A DNA stretch of 64,000 bases from Burkholderiales bacterium (GCA_016196925.1 JACPWS010000031.1:42114-106113), one strand, 5' to 3'; numbered from the stretch's first letter, positions 31,711 to 40,413 are shown. The notes: generated from the letters alone by a model not told the origin. Numbers and translations: made by a program.

Positions 31711-31748
31711 TGTTACTCATTTACGCAGGAATCCTTACGGTCCCCCAG
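31711..31748 (-). repeat. Right terminal inverted repeat of the Tn3-derived cassette
   Basis: Ends ATCCTTACGGTCCCCCAG on the + strand and is the inverted copy of 29628-29665 with one mismatch (C for T within ACGTAGG/ACGCAGG). Confidence 0.85.
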
Positions 31749-31788
31749 CTTGCCGGAAGACCAGGGAGAGTAGCCGGTTTTTCGTGTT

Positions 31789-31866
31789 TTATTGGGAGTA
31801 TGCGACTAAAACAGCCTACCGTCAGCGTATTCAAAGGCGTGCAAAAAATACTCCCCCCTGGTATTT
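31789..31866 (+). repeat. Dispersed palindrome-ended intergenic repeat, copy B
   Basis: The left end is TTATTGGGAGTATG, the core CCGTCAGCGTATTCAAAGGC and the right end ATACTCCCCCCTGGTATTTT. It lies 40 bases right of the Tn3-type repeat, in the gap before the metal/envelope operon, and aligns in the same direction with copies C and D. Confidence 0.75.
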
Positions 31867-31951
31867 TGCAGCTGAAAATGCGTTGCCGATAGCCGGCCTG
31901 GCGTTCTCGGACGGCGTTGCTGGTTCGCGCCTCGCCATGTTTTGACCTGTT

Positions 31952-31982
31952 GTGATAATTCCGTGATTTTTCATTCCTATAG
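31952..31982 (+). promoter_or_regulatory. Shared promoter element, first copy (Met-rich/export operon)
   Basis: GTGATAATTCCGTGA at 31952-31966 occurs identically at 40303-40317 before copA, each followed by CTATAG (here 31977-31982) as a probable -10 element. It begins 73 bases before the start codon at 32025. The most likely reader is the OmpR-family regulator encoded at 38032-38745; this is inference. Confidence 0.6.
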
Positions 31983-32024
31983 TACGAAAAGGGAAATTTC
32001 TCATTTCAAACGAAAGGAAAAATC

Positions 32025-32567
32025 ATGTCGATCCGCTTACTCCCCTTGCTCATCGCCGTCGCACTTGCCGGCTCTGCGTTTGCCAACGACGAACATCATC
32101 CCGAAAACAGCAAAAAAGCCGCGGCCGCAACAGCCGCCGGCAAGCCTGCATCCGCCCCGCTTGCGGCACCCAAGGCCGCGATGCCCGGCGACATGGAAAA
32201 ACAATTCATGGCGGCGCGCGAGCAAATGAAGAAAATGCTGGCGCAAATGAATAAGATACGTCAGTCCAAAGATGCGAAAGAACGCCAGCGCCTGATGCAG
32301 GAACACATGCAAGCCATGCAGGAAAGTGTCCAGGCGATGCGCGGCAGCGGCGGCATGATGATGAATACGATGGATTGCCCGATGATGGGCGATAAGGGCA
32401 ACATGGGCGACGTGGGCAACGCCCGCAGTTGCCCGAAAGCGGGCGCCGATGCGGCAAAGATGGACATGGGCAAGCGCATGGAAACCATGGAAAATCGCAT
32501 GGACATGATGCAGATGATGATGGAGCAGATGATAGAGCGGGAAAACCAAAAAATGCCTGTGCCCTGA
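32025..32567 (+). CDS. Methionine-rich exported protein
   Basis: A signal peptide (LLPLLIAVALAGSAFA) leads a small protein of 180 residues in total, rich in Met, Lys and Ala. Met pairs and triplets cluster in the second half (GGMMMNTMDCPMMGDKGNMG, then MDMMQMMMEQMIE). Such Met-rich sequences bind copper(I) or silver(I) in known periplasmic proteins, and the copper ATPase downstream supports that role, but no specific family was recognised. Helical coiled-coil character is likely in KKMLAQMNKIRQSKDAKERQ. AAAGGAAAA precedes the ATG. It opens the operon led by the shared promoter element. Confidence 0.72.
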   Translation: MSIRLLPLLIAVALAGSAFANDEHHPENSKKAAAATAAGKPASAPLAAPKAAMPGDMEKQFMAAREQMKKMLAQMNKIRQSKDAKERQRLMQEHMQAMQESVQAMRGSGGMMMNTMDCPMMGDKGNMGDVGNARSCPKAGADAAKMDMGKRMETMENRMDMMQMMMEQMIERENQKMPVP

Positions 32568-32662
32568 CCGCCGCGCAGCGGAAGGTGCCCGGCATGCCAG
32601 GGGCATCGGCGCTGCACTGAACTGCGGCCGGCGGTCGCATCGGTAAATTGAGCGGGGCTGTC

Positions 32663-33418
32663 ATGCGAAAGTTACTGTTCCTTAGGCTTATTTTGTATTT
32701 ACTCGCGCACGCCAGTCATGCCGAAGACAGCGATGCGCGCGACGCCATCGAGCGGGTAGAAAAACTGCTGTGGGGTAAAACCATGCAGGGCGAGATAGAA
32801 ATGGCCATCGCGACGCCGCGCTGGCAAAGAACCCTGCAATTAAAGCTGTGGATGAATCGCCCGCACCAGACCTTCGTCAGACTCATCGCGCCGGCCAAGG
32901 AAGCCGGCATAGGCTCGCTCAGGATAGCCAGCGAGATGTGGAATTACCTGCCCAGCGTAGAGCGTTCCATAAAAATCCCGCCGTCGATGATGATGCAGCC
33001 GTGGATGGGCTCGGACTTCAGCAACGATGACATGGTCAAGGAAAGCAGCGCGCTCAACGATTATTCGCACAAACTGCTGGGCACTGAAACCGTGGACGGC
33101 AAAGCGGCCTATCTGATCGAATCCCTGCCCAAGCCGGAAGCGGCGGTGGTATGGGGTAAGGTGATTTACCTGATCCGCAAAGACGATTTCATCCCGCTCA
33201 AGGAATCGTTTTTCAACGAGCGCGGCGAATTGATGCGGGTGCTGACATTTTCCGAGCTGAAGACGATCGATGGCCGGCTGCTGCCGACCCGATGGGAAAT
33301 GCGCACCCTGTCCAAGCCGGGCAACCGCACACTCGTCATCCTGAAAGATGCGCAGTACGACCGCCCGCTCGATCCTGAAATTTTCACCATGCGTAACTTG
33401 CAGCGAGTCGAAAAATGA
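32663..33418 (+). CDS. LolA-like outer-membrane lipoprotein-sorting protein
   Basis: The 251-residue product has a signal peptide ending HASHA and a LolA/LppX-like fold judged from LQLKLWMNRPHQTFVRLIAP, SEMWNYLPSVERSIKIPPSM and WMGSDFSNDDMV, which are typical of periplasmic lipoprotein-sorting relatives found beside ABC transporters. The ATG at 32663 was chosen over a TTG at 32648 because it begins the signal peptide. Its stop overlaps the ABC ATPase ATG by 4 bases. It probably carries a lipid or lipoprotein cargo across the periplasm; the cargo is unknown. Confidence 0.8.
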   Translation: MRKLLFLRLILYLLAHASHAEDSDARDAIERVEKLLWGKTMQGEIEMAIATPRWQRTLQLKLWMNRPHQTFVRLIAPAKEAGIGSLRIASEMWNYLPSVERSIKIPPSMMMQPWMGSDFSNDDMVKESSALNDYSHKLLGTETVDGKAAYLIESLPKPEAAVVWGKVIYLIRKDDFIPLKESFFNERGELMRVLTFSELKTIDGRLLPTRWEMRTLSKPGNRTLVILKDAQYDRPLDPEIFTMRNLQRVEK

Positions 33419-34101
33419 CGGCTATCGTGCGGGTGGAAGGCTTGAGCAAGGTCTATCGGCAAGAGGCGGTGGCCGTGCATGCAGTCAATCAGGTAGACCT
33501 GACGATAGAGGCCGGCGATTTCGTGGCCCTGGTAGGCCCGTCCGGTTCCGGAAAGACCACGCTGCTGAACCTGATCGGCGGCCTCGACACGCCTAGCGCC
33601 GGCCGCATCTGGCTGGGCGAGCAAGAGATTACGCAACTATCCAAGGCGGCTTTGTCGGATCTGCGCCTGCATAAGATAGGCTTTGTGTTCCAGGAATACA
33701 ACCTGATCCCGGTACTGTCCGCGCTCGAGAACGTCGAGTATGTCATGTTGTTGCAAGGCATACCGGAAGCCGGGCGCCGCGCCCGTTCGATGGCGCTGTT
33801 GAAGGAACTGGGGCTGGAGGGGCTGGAACAGCGCCGTCCCAAGGAATTGTCCGGCGGGCAGCAGCAGCGCGTGGCGGTGGCGCGCGCGATTGCCGCCGAG
33901 CCCCTGATCGTGTTGCCGGACGAGCCTACCGCCAATCTCGATTCAGCCGCCGGCGCTGCGCTGCTGGCATTGATGCGCAAACTCAACGATGAAAAAGGCG
34001 TGAGCTTCATCTTTTCCACGCATGATCCTATGGTGATGCAAAAAGCCAAGCGCATCATACGCATGAAGGACGGGCAGATCGTCGAGCAGGTAAGGCAATG
34101 A
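33415..34101 (+). CDS. ABC transporter ATPase, LolD/MacB type
   Basis: This ATPase (228 residues) has Walker A GPSGSGKTT (residues 41-49), signature LSGGQQQRVAVARAIAAEP, Walker B LIVLPDEPTANLDS and switch His in FSTHDP. The length and the Q-loop segment FVFQEYNLIPVLSALENVEY place it with LolD/MacB-like ATPases that pair with FtsX-type permeases. Overlaps on both sides (4 bases each) tie it to the LolA-like protein and the permease. Confidence 0.93.
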   Translation: MTAIVRVEGLSKVYRQEAVAVHAVNQVDLTIEAGDFVALVGPSGSGKTTLLNLIGGLDTPSAGRIWLGEQEITQLSKAALSDLRLHKIGFVFQEYNLIPVLSALENVEYVMLLQGIPEAGRRARSMALLKELGLEGLEQRRPKELSGGQQQRVAVARAIAAEPLIVLPDEPTANLDSAAGAALLALMRKLNDEKGVSFIFSTHDPMVMQKAKRIIRMKDGQIVEQVRQ

Positions 34102-36614
34102 TCTTCCTCAAGCTGGCCTGGCGCAATGTGCTGCGCAACCCGCGCCGTTCGCTCTTGAGCATACTCGCCATCGCGATAGGCTTGACCGCCTTGTCGTTCC
34201 TGTGGTCCTTCATCGAAGGCGTCAACGACCAGATGATAGAGAATTCGACGCGCTATCTGGCCGGCCACCTGCAAGTGCACCGCAGCGGCTATCACGACAA
34301 TCAGACGCTGGACCGGTTGATGGACGACGCCGGTAGCGTACATGCCGCGCTGGCCGGTAAGCCAGGGGTGCATGCGGTCGCCGAGCGTCTGGAAGGGATG
34401 GCGATCCTGAGCGTGGGCGAAAAATCGCGCGGTGTGATGTTGATCGGGGTCGATCCGCAGCAGGAAATCAAGGTCACCACCATGCACAGGTCCCTGATCG
34501 GTGGGGCGTATTTTTCTGCGCCGGACGCCAGCGAAGTCTTGCTGGGAAAAAAGACGGCCGAATCCTTGCGGGTCGGTACCGGCGCGGAAGTCGTGCTGCT
34601 GACCCAGGCGGCCGACGGTTCTGTCGGTGCCGGCAAATACCTGGTGCGCGGGATTTTCGATACCGGGATGAGCATGATAGACGGCATGTATGTGCTGATG
34701 CCGCTGCGAGCGGCACAACAGTTATTCGTGACGGGAAACGGCGTGACGGCGGTGGTCGCCAGACTGGAGGACAGACGCGCCGCGGCGGGGCTGGCGCAGC
34801 GGCTTTCTCAAAGCCTGGGCCGCGGCTTCGAAGTGCTGGCATGGCAAAGGCTGTTGCCGAGCGTGGTGCAGTCGACTGAATTTCACAACGTCGTTGCCTA
34901 TATCTTGCTGCTGGTGCTGTTCGTGGTGGTGGCGGTCGGGATCACGAACACCATCTTGATGGCCGTGATGGAAAGGTATAGGGAATTCGGCATCATGATG
35001 GCACTCGGGACGCGTGCCGGCCAGGTGACGCGGCTGATTTTTTACGAAGCAGGCATCCTCGGCTTCGCCGGATTATTGCTCGGGGCTACAGTCGGCGTGG
35101 CCTTGATCGCCTATTTCGGCAAGGCTGGCATCCACCTGGCACAGTACGCAAAAGCCGTGGAGACCATGCAAGGCCTGACCGGCACCGTGTATCCCAGGTT
35201 TCGCCTGGACCGCATGTTGCTGTTGGCCGCCATCGTATTCTTTACCGCCGTCGTAGCCGCGCTATACCCGGCCTGGAAAGCCGCCACCCTGGTCCCGGTG
35301 GACGCGATCCGCGGCGCGCAGCGGCGTAGCGCTGACTGGTTGCGACGTTTGCAGCGCTTGCGCTGGCCGATTCCGCGCCTCCCCATGGGCATCTTCATCA
35401 AGATCGCCACGCGCTGTGTGCTGCGAAATCCGCGCCGTGCGGCGCTGACGATTTCCGCCACGGCTTTTGGACTGGCTGCCTTTGTCTTTCTGCTGAGTTT
35501 TGTGCAAGGCTACCTGAACCAGCTGGTGGAGAATTCGACCGGCTATGTCACCGGCGAGCTGCAGGTGCAGCACGAACGCTTCCGGGACGACATGGCCCTG
35601 GAATATTCCTTGCCGGCGCCGGCCGGGATGCTGGAACTGATACGCTCGCACAGCGCCGTGGCGGCCGCCGCGCCACGGGTGCAGGCGCAAGTGCTGATCA
35701 GCAGCCCGCAGCAGTCGCAGATCGTGGTCCTGGTCGGCATCGATCCGGCAATCGAGAAAGAGGTGACTTTTATCGACCGCACAGTGAAGCAGGGCAGGTG
35801 GCTGGCCGGCGGCGCTGAGAAAGAAGTCGTGATCGGCCGCAAACTGGCCGGTACGCTAGGCATACGCCTCGGTGAAAAACTGGTGGTGATGGCGCAAGCG
35901 GCGGACGGCACGTTCGCCTCGGGCGCTTTTCGGCTGGGAGGTATTTATGAAACCGAGAGTCCCTCTTTCGACGGCGCGTTCGCCTTCGTCACGCTGTCGA
36001 ATGCGCAAGGCTTGCTCGGCCTGGGCGAGCGCATTTCCACCGTCGCCGTTCGCCTGCATGAGCGCAAACTGGCCGCAGCCAGCGCCGCCAGCCTGACAAG
36101 CCATCTCGCTATGCCGGCCATTGCCGCCTTGCCCTGGCAAACCCTGCTGCCTGAAATTGCGCAAATGTTCGGCTATGTACGCATGAATCTGCGGCTCATC
36201 ATCGGTATCGTGTTCTCGGTGATTGCCGTCGGCGTCATGAACACCTTGCTGATGTCGGTCATGGAGAGGATACGGGAATTCGGCATCATGATGGCGCTCG
36301 GAACCACGCCCGGTGAAATCGTGCGCATCGTCGTGTACGAAGCCATAGCGCTGACACTGATAGGCTTGCTGACCGGATTTCTTACCGGCGCCTGGGTGGT
36401 CGGCTATTTTTCGGTGGCCGGCATCGATCTCTCGCGCTACGTCGCCGGCCTGACGACTATCCCCGGGCTGACTGGAATTATTTACCCCGAGCTGGCGCCC
36501 CGCAACGTCTTGCTGCCGGCGGCCGCATTGCTGCTGTTGAGTCTGGTGGCTGCCTTGTATCCGGCCTGGAAGGCGGCACAACTCGATCCGGCGAAAGCGC
36601 TACGGCATGTGTAA
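34098..36614 (+). CDS. Double FtsX/LolCE-type ABC permease (two modules in one chain)
   Basis: The 838-residue chain contains two similar halves, each with an N-terminal membrane helix, a periplasmic MacB-type domain and a three-helix FtsX domain. Half one begins LKLAWRNVLRNPRRSLLSIL; half two begins near residue 432 with IKIATRCVLRNPRRAALTIS. Shared landmarks repeat in both: VENSTGYVTGELQVQ versus IENSTRYLAGHLQVH, and MERYREFGIMMALGT versus MERIREFGIMMALGT. One chain thus replaces the LolC-LolE pair. With the neighbouring ATPase it probably moves a lipid-like substrate out of the inner membrane. Confidence 0.9.
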   Translation: MIFLKLAWRNVLRNPRRSLLSILAIAIGLTALSFLWSFIEGVNDQMIENSTRYLAGHLQVHRSGYHDNQTLDRLMDDAGSVHAALAGKPGVHAVAERLEGMAILSVGEKSRGVMLIGVDPQQEIKVTTMHRSLIGGAYFSAPDASEVLLGKKTAESLRVGTGAEVVLLTQAADGSVGAGKYLVRGIFDTGMSMIDGMYVLMPLRAAQQLFVTGNGVTAVVARLEDRRAAAGLAQRLSQSLGRGFEVLAWQRLLPSVVQSTEFHNVVAYILLLVLFVVVAVGITNTILMAVMERYREFGIMMALGTRAGQVTRLIFYEAGILGFAGLLLGATVGVALIAYFGKAGIHLAQYAKAVETMQGLTGTVYPRFRLDRMLLLAAIVFFTAVVAALYPAWKAATLVPVDAIRGAQRRSADWLRRLQRLRWPIPRLPMGIFIKIATRCVLRNPRRAALTISATAFGLAAFVFLLSFVQGYLNQLVENSTGYVTGELQVQHERFRDDMALEYSLPAPAGMLELIRSHSAVAAAAPRVQAQVLISSPQQSQIVVLVGIDPAIEKEVTFIDRTVKQGRWLAGGAEKEVVIGRKLAGTLGIRLGEKLVVMAQAADGTFASGAFRLGGIYETESPSFDGAFAFVTLSNAQGLLGLGERISTVAVRLHERKLAAASAASLTSHLAMPAIAALPWQTLLPEIAQMFGYVRMNLRLIIGIVFSVIAVGVMNTLLMSVMERIREFGIMMALGTTPGEIVRIVVYEAIALTLIGLLTGFLTGAWVVGYFSVAGIDLSRYVAGLTTIPGLTGIIYPELAPRNVLLPAAALLLLSLVAALYPAWKAAQLDPAKALRHV

Positions 36615-37746
36615 AGGCAAATTCGTCTGCGCCGCATTGTTGCTAGTCTCGGTGGGCCTGGCCGCGGCTGAAAACGAAACGCCGGCCTTAATCTGGAGCG
36701 GGTATTACAAAAATTTGTTTTTGCAATCGGAAACCGTCACCGGAACGGTGCAGCCTTACGTGCTGGATCTGAACCGCTTGCGCTTGAAGTTGCAAGCGAC
36801 GCTGACGGCCGCAGTCTCGCTAGAGGTCCAGTACGACAATGAAATTTTATTCGGCAATTATCTGCGCACTGCACAATTCCAGTTGCAGAAGCAGGTAAGG
36901 CCGCTGCAGTACTGGCAAAGCGAAAGCAACTACCTGACGCGTGAAACGCTGGAGGGGCGCCAGCGCTGGTATCGCGCCAGCATTGCCGTCACGCACGGAG
37001 ACACCGACCTCAAGCTGGGGCGCCAGCGTATCGCCTGGGGTACGGGGCGTTTCTGGAGCCCGCTCGATATCATCAATCCTATCGCGCCTACCCAGTTGGA
37101 GCGCGACGAGCGGCCTGGCGCCGATGCGGTGCTGCTGGAACGCAAGTTCGGCCCGCTGGCGCGGCTGAGCCTGGTGGTCGCGCCGCTGCGCGCGCCCGGC
37201 CATGCCAGTACGGCGCTCCAGTACCATGACAACTACAAGGCGGCCGATTATTCCATCGTATTCGGCGAGTTGCAGCAAGACCGCATGCTCGGCATCGATA
37301 TAGCGACGCAGCTAGGCCGCGCCGGCCTGCGCGGCGAATTGACTTACACCCGCCCCAAGCTGGGGCCGGGCTATAGGCGCAGCCTGATCGGCATCGATTA
37401 CGCGTTTGCGAATTCGCTGACGCTCACCGCCGAGTATTACTACAACGGGCGCGGTGCAGCGGACGCGGCGGCTTACGATGGCTTGTTCGGCGGCCGCATA
37501 TTGAGCCTGGCGCGCAACTATGCCGGCTTTTACGCCGGCTACGAAATCACCGCGCTGCTGAAATGGAATAATTACGCGATCGTCAACCTGGACGATCGCA
37601 GCCGCTATCTGTCGACCGACATCGTGTATTCGCTGCGGGAAAACCTCGATTGGCGCCTCGGCTTGCAATCGTCGGGCGGACGCGGCGGCAGCGAGTACGG
37701 CAAGCTGCCGCCCGCTTACCATACGCAGTTGCAGTGGTATTTTTGA
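36607..37746 (+). CDS. Predicted outer-membrane beta-barrel protein
   Basis: The 379-residue protein has a signal peptide (VCAALLLVSVGLAAAE) and an alternating hydrophobic pattern. It ends LQWYF, the C-terminal aromatic of outer-membrane barrels. The LKLGRQRIAWGTGRFWSP and DRSRYLSTDIVYSLRENLDW segments are like those of porin-type proteins linked to LolA/ABC operons. It overlaps the permease end by 8 bases, so it is probably the outer-membrane end of the same pathway. The exact family was not recognised. Confidence 0.72.
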   Translation: MCKGKFVCAALLLVSVGLAAAENETPALIWSGYYKNLFLQSETVTGTVQPYVLDLNRLRLKLQATLTAAVSLEVQYDNEILFGNYLRTAQFQLQKQVRPLQYWQSESNYLTRETLEGRQRWYRASIAVTHGDTDLKLGRQRIAWGTGRFWSPLDIINPIAPTQLERDERPGADAVLLERKFGPLARLSLVVAPLRAPGHASTALQYHDNYKAADYSIVFGELQQDRMLGIDIATQLGRAGLRGELTYTRPKLGPGYRRSLIGIDYAFANSLTLTAEYYYNGRGAADAAAYDGLFGGRILSLARNYAGFYAGYEITALLKWNNYAIVNLDDRSRYLSTDIVYSLRENLDWRLGLQSSGGRGGSEYGKLPPAYHTQLQWYF

Positions 37747-37767
37747 TTTCATATGTGCAACAAACAA

Positions 37768-37851
37768 ATATACTCCCTAATAAATTTATGTTTTTCGCTT
37801 TGTAGTCTGCGTATTTAAAGGCTTTTAAAAACATACTGGGGAGGAGTATTT
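37768..37851 (+). repeat. Dispersed palindrome-ended intergenic repeat, copy C
   Basis: It starts AATATACTCCCTAATAAATT, has the core TAGTCTGCGTATTTAAAGGC and ends CATACTGGGGAGGAGTATTT. It lies between the outer-membrane barrel gene and the response regulator, 22 bases past the barrel stop, where its hairpin could also end transcription. Confidence 0.75.
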
Positions 37852-38031
37852 TGCCACCTTTGCAGACCCCATCCCGGACCAAGAAAGCTGCCAGGCATCG
37901 TCCATCGCTGCGTACAAGCGCAATCTGCTGGTGCCGTATTGCGCTCCGGCTTGTTTGATATACATTAAGTACATTACCCCGCGCTGCATGTAATGTTCGA
38001 TTGCGCTTAACTCCCTTGCAAGGAGCGTTCC

Positions 38032-38745
38032 ATGACACTGCAAGTCTTGATCATCGAGGATCATCAATACATCCGCAATCTCATCGCCCTGCACTTGCGC
38101 GACATGGATTGCCACGTGACGCTGTCCGAAGACGGCGCCGGCGGCTTGAGACAGGCTAAAAATCACTGCTACGACTTGATCGTGCTCGATTGGATCTTGC
38201 CCGGCGTCAGCGGCATAGAGATTTGCCGCGACCTGCGGCGGCGCGCCAGCTATACGCCTATCCTGATGCTCACCGCGAATTCCATGGAAAGCGACCGGGT
38301 GAGCGGGCTCGACGCCGGCGCCGACGACTACCTCACCAAACCTTTCAGCATCCCTGAATTTCTGGCCAGGGTGCGCGCTATTTTCAGACGCAACGATGCA
38401 TGGCAGGAAAGCGCGGCCGGCACAGCTTTGCGCGACACGCTGGAGACCGGTCACTTATCGATAGACGAAGGCCAGCGCACGGCCTGCCGCGGCGGCCGTC
38501 CGCTGGAGCTGACTGCGAAAGAGTTCGACTTGCTGCTTTACTTCGCCCGCCATCCCGGTCAGGTGTTTACCAGGCAGCAGCTGCTCGACGCGGTCTGGGC
38601 CGAGGGCTATGACGGCTATGAACATACGGTCAATTCCCATATCAACCGCTTGCGCGCCAAAATAGAAAAAAATCACGGCGACCCGGAATATATCGTGACG
38701 GTGTGGGGAGTCGGTTACAAGATGCCCGATTATCGTTGCCACTGA
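38032..38745 (+). CDS. OmpR/PhoB-family response regulator
   Basis: The receiver domain (residues 1-120) has acidic Glu9/Asp10, phospho-acceptor Asp53 (LIVLDWILPG), MLTAN and the switch Lys in DYLTKPFS. The C-terminal winged helix is shown by LELTAKEFDLLLYFARHPGQ and VNSHINRLRAKIEKN. It is followed after 12 bases by the sensor kinase. The regulon probably includes the operons at 32025 and 40414, judged from the shared promoter element. The stimulus is unknown; copper or envelope stress is the best guess. Confidence 0.93.
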   Translation: MTLQVLIIEDHQYIRNLIALHLRDMDCHVTLSEDGAGGLRQAKNHCYDLIVLDWILPGVSGIEICRDLRRRASYTPILMLTANSMESDRVSGLDAGADDYLTKPFSIPEFLARVRAIFRRNDAWQESAAGTALRDTLETGHLSIDEGQRTACRGGRPLELTAKEFDLLLYFARHPGQVFTRQQLLDAVWAEGYDGYEHTVNSHINRLRAKIEKNHGDPEYIVTVWGVGYKMPDYRCH

Positions 38746-38757
38746 GCCAGGCTACCC

Positions 38758-40278
38758 ATGTTCCATACCATTTTCAGCAAACTGGTGGCGGTGCTGCTGT
38801 TGTTCGGCCTCTTGATGTGCCTGATTTTCGCGATGATCATGCGCTATTCGCACGAGGTTTATCATCAGGAAGCGCAGCAAAATTTCCACTCCGGACTGGC
38901 GGCGCGGCTCGTTACGCTGGCCGGCTGGACGCCTGACGGCTGGCGCGACCCGGACCGGACGAGGGAAGAATTTTCCCGCCTGGTCGCGGCCAGCCCGCAA
39001 TTTCACATCTACCTGCTCGACCTCGAGGGACGGGTGTTGGCGCACTATCCGGACCAGCCGCCATTGGCGACGCCCCGCGTTTCCCTGCTGCCGGTCAAAA
39101 ACTTCCTGCAAGCGAATCCGGTTTTGCCGATGCTGGGCGACGATCCGGCGCAAGCCGGCGCACGGCAGATTTTTTCGGCAGCGCAGTTGCCGGGACAGAC
39201 GAGGCCGGAGCGCTATCTGTATGTCACGCTGCACAGCGAAGAGCACGACAAGTTCGCCGCAAGCTTGCGCTTCAGCTATATTACCCGCGAAGGAAGCTGG
39301 CTGGTCGGCGCCAGCCTGATGCTGGCGCTGGCCGGCGGCCTGCTGTCGCTGCGCCTGGCGGTCAACCCGCTCAAACAGCTCGCCGTCAAGATGGATGATT
39401 TCCGGAAAAATCGCTTCCGGCTCGCCCTGACGGAACAAGCCAGGCCCATAGAATCGGGCGACGAAATCGATATACTGAGCACCAACTTCCACCGCATGGC
39501 GGAGCAAATGCAAACGCAAATGCAGGAGCTCGCGCAAGCCGACTCGAGCCGGCGCGAATTCATCACCAATGTGTCGCACGACTTGCGCACGCCGCTGGCC
39601 TCGATTCAGGGCTACCTCGATACCCTGATACTGAAGAATGACACGCTGACGCAGCAAGAACGCCAACAGTATCTGCTGATCGCCCTGAATCAGACCAAGT
39701 CGCTGAACCAGCTCATCACCACCTTGTTTTATCTGGCCAAACTCGATTCCGGCCAGAAAGAACTGCAGGCGGAACAATTCAAGATCGACGAATTGCTGCA
39801 GGATGTAGTACAAAAGTTTTCCATGGATGCACACAGCAAGCAGATCCGCTTAACGGCGGAGACCCAGAGCCGGCTGCCCTTTGTCTATGCAGACCTGGGC
39901 TTGATAGAAAGGGCGTTAAGCAATCTGATCGATAATGCGCTGCGCCATACCCCGGAAGGCGGAGCGGTGCAGTTGCGCTTGCAGCACAGCGGCCATAAGG
40001 TGTGGGTATCCGTCGTCGACAGCGGTCCGGGCATCCTGGCGTCGGACCTGCCGCACATCTTCGAACGTTTTTACCGCGGCCAAGGCGCACGGCCGGAAAC
40101 GAGCGTTAACGCCGGCCTCGGTTTGTCTATCGTCCGCCGCATCCTGGACTTGCACGGGGAAAGCATAGAGGCAGCCGCTGCGGCCGGGCAGGGCGCAACA
40201 TTCCGCTTTTCGCTGGCGGTACAGGACGGCCAGCATATGCCCGGCGATCTGCAACCTCTGCAACAAACGCCGGCCTGA
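38758..40278 (+). CDS. Sensor histidine kinase
   Basis: The 506-residue protein has an N-terminal membrane helix (LVAVLLLFGLLMCLIFAMIM), a periplasmic domain of about 150 residues and a second helix (VGASLMLALAGGLLSLRLAV). HAMP, a HisKA domain with the phosphorylated His in NVSHDLRTPLASIQGYLDTL, and a HATPase domain (NLIDNALRHTP, DSGPGI, GLGLSIVRRI) follow. It forms a two-component pair with the regulator just upstream. No known metal-binding motif stands out in the sensor domain. Confidence 0.94.
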   Translation: MFHTIFSKLVAVLLLFGLLMCLIFAMIMRYSHEVYHQEAQQNFHSGLAARLVTLAGWTPDGWRDPDRTREEFSRLVAASPQFHIYLLDLEGRVLAHYPDQPPLATPRVSLLPVKNFLQANPVLPMLGDDPAQAGARQIFSAAQLPGQTRPERYLYVTLHSEEHDKFAASLRFSYITREGSWLVGASLMLALAGGLLSLRLAVNPLKQLAVKMDDFRKNRFRLALTEQARPIESGDEIDILSTNFHRMAEQMQTQMQELAQADSSRREFITNVSHDLRTPLASIQGYLDTLILKNDTLTQQERQQYLLIALNQTKSLNQLITTLFYLAKLDSGQKELQAEQFKIDELLQDVVQKFSMDAHSKQIRLTAETQSRLPFVYADLGLIERALSNLIDNALRHTPEGGAVQLRLQHSGHKVWVSVVDSGPGILASDLPHIFERFYRGQGARPETSVNAGLGLSIVRRILDLHGESIEAAAAAGQGATFRFSLAVQDGQHMPGDLQPLQQTPA

Positions 40279-40302
40279 GGCCGGTCCCGCCTGTATTTCT
40301 TC

Positions 40303-40338
40303 GTGATAATTCCGTGACTTTCTTTCGCTAAGCTATAG
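40303..40338 (+). promoter_or_regulatory. Shared promoter element, second copy (copA operon)
   Basis: GTGATAATTCCGTGA at 40303-40317 is identical to 31952-31966; CTATAG follows at 40333-40338. It begins 111 bases before the copA ATG at 40414 and just after the kinase gene, implying a separate promoter for the copA operon. Confidence 0.6.
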
Positions 40339-40413
40339 ACAAGGTAGCGTTTGTATTCTCTCTCGGCGCAGCATGGCGGCGGCGTTGCCCGGGACATCCA
40401 TCAGGAGCCGACG

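Larger units (their letters stand above)
29628..31748. mobile_element. 2.1-kb Tn3-derived cassette with 38-bp terminal inverted repeats
   Basis: Two 38-bp inverted repeats with 37 matches bound this segment (29628-29665 and 31711-31748). The outer ends read CTGGGGGACCGTAAGG inward on both sides; 38 bp and a G-rich outer end are characteristic of Tn3-family transposons. Inside lie one intact exported gene and a short piece of Tn3-type transposase near the right end. With only a fragment of tnpA it would need a helper transposase, as known for Tn3-derived mini-elements. No clear 5-bp target duplication is seen at the edges. Confidence 0.8.

Noticed and set aside
29623..31753. A 5-bp target duplication at the edges of the Tn3-derived cassette
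   Set aside because: The flanking bases (TACCT or ATTAC on the left, AGCTT or CTTGC on the right) do not match.
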